NCBI RefSeq assembly: GCF_004217095.1
Contig: NZ_SHKO01000001.1
Coordinates: 2,344,234-2,408,233, forward strand
DNA: 64,000 nt
Reading direction: 5' to 3'
DNA from: Advenella incenata
Lineage (GTDB): Bacteria; Pseudomonadota; Gammaproteobacteria; Burkholderiales; Burkholderiaceae_B
The notes beneath the pieces were generated by a model that was given only the letters and a program-made list of their open reading frames with translations, had not been told where the DNA came from and searched no databases. Positions 60,591 through 64,000 of this stretch are shown here, piece by piece. Position numbers and translations under genes: made by a program. The stretch's first letter is position 1, and each line of letters opens with the position of its first letter.

Positions 60591-61031
60591 ATGAACACAC
60601 AGTTTTCCATCCGCCACATTCAAACGTTTCTGGCTACCTCTGCCCTGGCTTTGGGCCTGACTATCGGCTGCGCCAATGCGGTATTCGCTCAGGTACAGCC
60701 GCAAAGTTATGAGTCAATTCAATATATTACGGGTGGCATCGGCAACGCCGAACAAAATGAATTGAAAAGTTCCGAAAAGGACTACAACCTGCATATGACG
60801 TTTTCGGCAGTCAAGGATCAGGCTTTCCTGTCTGATGTCGCCGTGCAGATTGTTGACAAGGACAACAAGAAAGTATTTGATGCCGCAAACACCGGACCTT
60901 ACCTCAATGTAAAGTTGCCCGATGGCAAATATGAGCTGACTGCTACATACAAAGGCGAAGCCCGCAAGCACGCATTTACGGTTGCCAAAGGCAAGGCCGA
61001 GAAGGCAGTGTTGCGCTGGCCAACTGAATAA
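60591..61031 (+). CDS. Secreted protein with a carboxypeptidase-regulatory-like (Ig-type) domain
   Basis: A 146-residue protein from the ATG at 60591, which has AAGGAG 9 bases upstream; the frame is open for 27 codons more, without a ribosome site. Signal peptide cleaved near NAVFA (about 35). The mature domain has alternating strands such as FLSDVAVQIVDKDNKKVF and LNVKLPDGKYELTATYKG, the beta-sandwich pattern of carboxypeptidase-regulatory-like domains. It ends with KAVLRWP. Function unknown; periplasmic. Confidence 0.78.
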   Translation: MNTQFSIRHIQTFLATSALALGLTIGCANAVFAQVQPQSYESIQYITGGIGNAEQNELKSSEKDYNLHMTFSAVKDQAFLSDVAVQIVDKDNKKVFDAANTGPYLNVKLPDGKYELTATYKGEARKHAFTVAKGKAEKAVLRWPTE

Positions 61032-61060
61032 GCGCCGCGATTTTCGTTTTTTTAATTTTA

Positions 61061-61102
61061 AGGGTGAAGAGACTGTGGTTTCTTCACCCTTATCCGTATA
61101 AT
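61061..61102 (+). promoter_or_regulatory. Inverted repeat and -10 element upstream of the lldD-like gene
   Basis: AGGGTGAAGA (61061-61070) and TCTTCACCCT (61081-61090) are perfect 10-bp arms with a 10-base centre. TATAAT follows at 61097-61102. The right arm sits in the promoter spacer and the -35 position falls in the centre of the repeat, so a bound regulator would control transcription. There is no T-run, which argues against a terminator of the upstream gene. Confidence 0.6.
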
Positions 61103-61138
61103 TGACGCTATTGTTTGTTTTCCTGGAAATAAAAAATA

Positions 61139-62296
61139 ATGGCTGATCTTACCAAAATCACCTGCCTGGACGATCTGCAACGCATTGCGCGGCGTAAAGT
61201 TCCAAAAATGTTTTACGACTATGCCGATTCGGGTGCATGGACTGAATCCACCTATCGCGCTAATCAGGAAGATTTCCAAAAGATCAAGTTTCGTCAGCGT
61301 GTCGCGGTCAATATTGAAAACCGCAATTTGCGCAGCAAAATGCTGGGACAGGATGTCACCATGCCGGTGGCGCTGGCGCCTACAGGCTCTACCGGTATGC
61401 AGCACCCCGATGGGGAAATTCTTGCTGCCCGTGCCGCAGAACGATTTGGTGTGCCCTTTTGCCTGTCTACCATGAGCATTTGCTCGATTGAAGACATTGC
61501 CGCTCATACCTCTGCCCCCTTCTGGTTCCAGCAATACATCATGCGCGATCGGGATTTCAACGAACGCCTGATCGACCGCGCCAAGGCTGCCAACTGCTCG
61601 GCGCTGGTCGTTACACTGGATTTGCAGGTGCTTGGCCAGCGGCACAAGGATATCAAAAACGGTCTTTCTGCCCCGCCCAAGCCTACCATCCCGAATCTGC
61701 TCAACCTGGCGTTAAAACCAGAATGGGTATGGAGAATGTCCAGAACCCAGCGTCGCACCTTTGGCAATATTGTCGGGCACGCCAAGGGGGTGGACGATTT
61801 ATCCTCGCTTTCTTCCTGGACCGCCGAACAGTTTGATCCCAGCCTGAACTGGAACGATATCGAATGGATCAAAAACCGCTGGGGTGGCAAACTGGTCCTA
61901 AAGGGAATCCTGGATCCGGAAGATGCGCGACTGGCAAAAGAAACCGGCGCTGACGCCATCGTTGTATCAAACCACGGTGGTCGCCAGCTTGATGGCGCCC
62001 CGTCCGCCATTTCCATGCTCCCCTCGATTATGCAAGCGATCGGCACCGACGGCCCTGAAGTCTGGCTCGACAGCGGTATCCGTTCCGGTCAGGACGTACT
62101 GCGCGCGATTGCGCTGGGCGCCAAAGGCACCATGATCGGTCGTGCCTTTCTATATGCGCTGGGGGCCTACGGAGAAGAAGGCGTCACCAAAATTCTGCAG
62201 ATTATCCGCAACGAACTGGATATCACACTCGGATTCTGCGGACAGACAGACATCAATAAGGTGACGGCCGATATCCTGTTACCCCAGCAACGGTAA
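61139..62296 (+). CDS. lldD: FMN-dependent alpha-hydroxy-acid dehydrogenase (L-lactate dehydrogenase LldD-like)
   Basis: A 385-residue flavoenzyme that oxidises L-lactate or a related 2-hydroxy acid and passes electrons to the respiratory chain. PKMFYDYADSGAWTE opens the family fold. The active-site signature SNHGGRQLDGAPS holds the catalytic His and the substrate Arg, and WLDSGIRSGQDVLRAIALGA binds FMN phosphate. L-lactate is the likeliest substrate, but mandelate- and glycolate-type relatives share these motifs. No lactate permease or GntR regulator is adjacent. Confidence 0.9.
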   Translation: MADLTKITCLDDLQRIARRKVPKMFYDYADSGAWTESTYRANQEDFQKIKFRQRVAVNIENRNLRSKMLGQDVTMPVALAPTGSTGMQHPDGEILAARAAERFGVPFCLSTMSICSIEDIAAHTSAPFWFQQYIMRDRDFNERLIDRAKAANCSALVVTLDLQVLGQRHKDIKNGLSAPPKPTIPNLLNLALKPEWVWRMSRTQRRTFGNIVGHAKGVDDLSSLSSWTAEQFDPSLNWNDIEWIKNRWGGKLVLKGILDPEDARLAKETGADAIVVSNHGGRQLDGAPSAISMLPSIMQAIGTDGPEVWLDSGIRSGQDVLRAIALGAKGTMIGRAFLYALGAYGEEGVTKILQIIRNELDITLGFCGQTDINKVTADILLPQQR

Positions 62297-62310
62297 TCAG
62301 CAAGCACCCT

Positions 62311-62333
62311 GTTTGGCAACGATAATGCCAAAC
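62311..62333 (+). terminator. First hairpin after the lldD-like gene
   Basis: GTTTGGCA and TGCCAAAC, perfect 8-bp arms with a 7-base loop, followed by A/T-poor sequence. It immediately precedes the stronger terminator and may add to it. Confidence 0.45.
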
Positions 62334-62336
62334 ATC

Positions 62337-62376
62337 AAAAAAACCGTGATTGACGTTATGTGAATCACGGTTTTTT
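62337..62376. terminator. Main terminator after the lldD-like gene
   Basis: A perfect 14-bp stem (AAAAAACCGTGATT with its complement) and 11-base loop, with T-runs on both strands, about 40 bases past the stop codon. Confidence 0.88.
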
Positions 62377-62764
62377 TGTGCGTGTGCTTTTCGTAACTAT
62401 AGCGGGGGCTGCGGCTGGGTTCACCCAAGCGCGTGCGCTGATTTAATTGACTAGAGAGTTAATTGACTAGAGTGAATTTATTTGGACTGAACCGTTGCAA
62501 CAGAGCAGTTTAACGGGTTGTTTTAATGAGATGGTTTCGCGGGGCGGTTTAGCGTAGCAGCTTTTGACCAGATCGCTCAAGCAGGACAAACCTGGGCTGA
62601 ATAAACTTAAGCAAAATAAACTTGAACAGGAAGCGCTTACGCAGAACACCCCCTGTAAGGCAAAGCGACCCTGGGCAGCGATCGCGGTACGCCAGTGTCT
62701 GTTATTGCCTGATCGCCCTAGACCTGATAGCCCTCATAGACCTAATTCGGAATCAGGGAAGATA
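62377..62764. other. Intergenic region downstream of merR
   Basis: About 390 bases between convergent genes. It contains a 14-bp direct repeat, TTAATTGACTAGAG, at 62443-62456 and 62459-62472 (period 16), and a looser AATAAACTT repeat near 62600-62625. No gene with a ribosome site is seen. Confidence 0.5.
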
Positions 62765-63154
62765 TCAGGGAGCGACCATTTGGTCGAAAATCTTCATGAC
62801 GCTGTTCAGCTCTGAGCGGATGTATTGCAGATCCTGCGCAGACAGACGAACCGCGGCATCCTGATCGTGTTGGGCATCACGGCCGTCACTCAAACGATTG
62901 CGCGCACCACTGATGGTGAACCCCTGTTCATAGAGCAGATCACGAATTTTGCGAATAAGCAGCACTTCATGATGCTGATAGTAACGACGGTTACCCCGGC
63001 GTTTGACCGGGTTCAGTTGCGTGAACTCCTGTTCCCAGTAACGCAAAACATGTGGCTTGACGCAGCACAGCTCGGATACTTCGCCGATGGTGAAATATCG
63101 CTTTGCCGGAATCGGGGGCAACGCAGTGATGGAAGGTATTTCAGTCTGATTCAT
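62765..63154 (-). CDS. MerR-family transcriptional regulator
   Basis: A 129-residue regulator. The N-terminal winged helix, FTIGEVSELCCVKPHVLRYWEQEF, is followed by the wing KRRGNRRYYQHHEVLLIRKIRDLL and a C-terminal coiled-coil helix. Only one short C-terminal region follows, without a metal-binding cysteine cluster, so it is not a classical metal sensor. Lies 40 bp after ihfA on the same strand; the pheT-ihfA-merR order is conserved in many proteobacteria. Confidence 0.92.
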   Translation of the reverse strand: MNQTEIPSITALPPIPAKRYFTIGEVSELCCVKPHVLRYWEQEFTQLNPVKRRGNRRYYQHHEVLLIRKIRDLLYEQGFTISGARNRLSDGRDAQHDQDAAVRLSAQDLQYIRSELNSVMKIFDQMVAP

Positions 63155-63194
63155 GCGCAGATTGTAAACCCAAACCGTCTTTTAAGGAACCACT

Positions 63195-63527
63195 TTAATC
63201 GATGAGCGTAAGATCAGGATTATACTCATCACCCTGCTCTACGATACCCTTGAGCTTCTGGCTTGCATGGAAGGTAACAACCCGGCGGGCAGAGATTGGG
63301 ATGACCTCACCAGTCTTGGGATTGCGACCCGGTCTTGCGGGTTTGTCTCGCACCTGAAAGTTGCCAAAACCAGACAGCTTGACCGAATCGCCCTTGGCGA
63401 GCGACTCCCGGATTTCCTCGAAAAAGGTATCCACAATATCCTTGGCCTCCCGTTTGTTCAATCCAACGCGCTCAAACAGCAATTCCGCCAATTCTGCCTT
63501 GGTTAAGGTATTGTTTTCTTCCAACAT
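63195..63527 (-). CDS. ihfA: Integration host factor subunit alpha
   Basis: DNA-bending subunit of 110 residues; pairs with IhfB, which is not in the window. [25 protein letters not shown] forms the helical base, [26 protein letters not shown] the beta-arm with the intercalating proline, and [16 protein letters not shown] the end. The first eight residues and the C-terminal tail extend beyond E. coli IhfA. GGAAAG lies before the ATG, and pheT ends 18 bp upstream. Confidence 0.95.
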   Translation of the reverse strand: MLEENNTLTKAELAELLFERVGLNKREAKDIVDTFFEEIRESLAKGDSVKLSGFGNFQVRDKPARPGRNPKTGEVIPISARRVVTFHASQKLKGIVEQGDEYNPDLTLID

Positions 63528-63545
63528 GCTCTTTCCCTTCCTGTT

Positions 63546-64000
63546 CTATCTTTTACGAACGCCATGCTTTTGAACCAGCAGTTCAAGCACTGCGTTCATG
63601 CACTGGTCTACACGTGTATCTTCCAAGGTTGCCGCCGGATCCTGCAACGTAAACCGCAAGGCCAGACTGCGCTCCTGCTGCTCCGAACTTGGATCCTTCC
63701 AGACATCAAATAGTGCAATATCCTTAATAATATCAAGGAATTGCCCATCTTGCTGATTATTCTCCAATGTGTCAAGCAAGTCCTGCAGTTTCAGCGTTAA
63801 AGGCGCCCATATGGCCAGATCGCGAAATACTGCAGGCTGCCGCGCCACTTCCGTATAGTGAGCAAACTGCATATGCTGCAACGCAATAACATCCAGTTCA
63901 AACACCACGGGCGGATGAACCAGTTCATTGTCCTGCACCCATTGCGGATGCAGTTCACCAACAAAACCGATCACCTGTCCGTTAAGCAGGACATTCGCAC
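63546..64000 (-). CDS. pheT: Phenylalanine--tRNA ligase beta subunit (C-terminal part)
   Basis: The last 150 or so residues of the beta chain, running off the right edge. Visible are the end of the catalytic-like module (NVLLNGQVIGFVGELHPQW, FELDV) and the complete C-terminal anticodon-binding FDX-ACB domain (EVARQPAVFRDLAIW, KDIALFDVWKDP, RSLALRFTLQDPAATLED). The start is outside the window. Part of a pheST-ihfA-merR transcript. Confidence 0.95.
   Translation of the reverse strand, partial: ANVLLNGQVIGFVGELHPQWVQDNELVHPPVVFELDVIALQHMQFAHYTEVARQPAVFRDLAIWAPLTLKLQDLLDTLENNQQDGQFLDIIKDIALFDVWKDPSSEQQERSLALRFTLQDPAATLEDTRVDQCMNAVLELLVQKHGVRKR

Noticed and set aside
62564-62815. An 83-codon Lys/Gln/Asp-rich frame convergent with merR.
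   Set aside because: No ribosome site, repetitive composition caused by imperfect repeats, and overlap with the 3' end of merR.

Overview
The window looks like a chromosome segment of a mid-GC betaproteobacterium of the order Burkholderiales, most likely family Alcaligenaceae (Advenella- or Bordetella-like). This rests on a BktB-type thiolase, a TrpX-type ABC transporter, the glnB-nadE pair, the convergent plsY/tsaD pair, and the surE-pcm-nlpD and pheT-ihfA-merR orders. It is almost entirely vertically inherited core genome: I see no insertion sequence, prophage, integrase or CRISPR array. Both ends cut genes: an outer-membrane efflux lipoprotein at base 1 and pheT at base 64000.

Layout, left half. 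1-5128: tripartite RND efflux operon (adaptor, pump, outer-membrane channel), minus strand, behind a promoter flanked by two inverted repeats. 5592-8318: three-gene ABC importer with an internal terminator between the binding-protein and permease genes. 8447-10417: thiolase and a spermidine-synthase-like protein. 10515-17442: xthA, a SecD-head-like lipoprotein, an rRNA pseudouridine synthase, ubiC, glnB, nadE, argH. 17709-23511: surE-pcm-nlpD, a PolB-type exonuclease, a Spy-like protein and rlmD, with no rpoS after nlpD. 23629-31525: plsY, tsaD, an NCS2 purine permease, thioredoxin, yigZ-ybiT, tadA-ldcA.

Layout, right half. 31567-35919: an iron-starvation cell-surface signalling cassette (FecI-like sigma, FecR-like anti-sigma, STN-containing TonB receptor) with a Fur-like box in front of the sigma gene; the receptor reading frame runs about 70 codons past its natural beta-barrel end. 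36388-38161: MarR regulator and MFS transporter. 38907-47507: guaA, an alpha/beta hydrolase, guaB and purL, so guanine-nucleotide and purine synthesis cluster here. 47882-54448: pbpG, a YpfH-like protein that has lost its catalytic residues, yqeY, dinB, a small lipoprotein pair and a HelD-like helicase carrying a nuclease-like insert. 54942-62296: small envelope proteins, a methyltransferase, YceI, a GFA-family protein, tRNA-Pro(GGG), a deletion scar joining a DUF4142 gene to a sigma-factor gene, and an LldD-like dehydrogenase. 62765-64000: merR, ihfA, pheT.

No clearly new multi-gene defence or mobile system is visible. The most unusual items are the YpfH-like pseudoenzyme, the helicase with a degenerate PD-(D/E)XK-like insert, the read-through TonB receptor, the DUF4142/sigma scar, the SecD-head-like lipoprotein, and several strong palindromes placed on promoters (guaB, the lldD-like gene, marR, the efflux operon). 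Functional calls come from recalled family motifs; no database search was possible.
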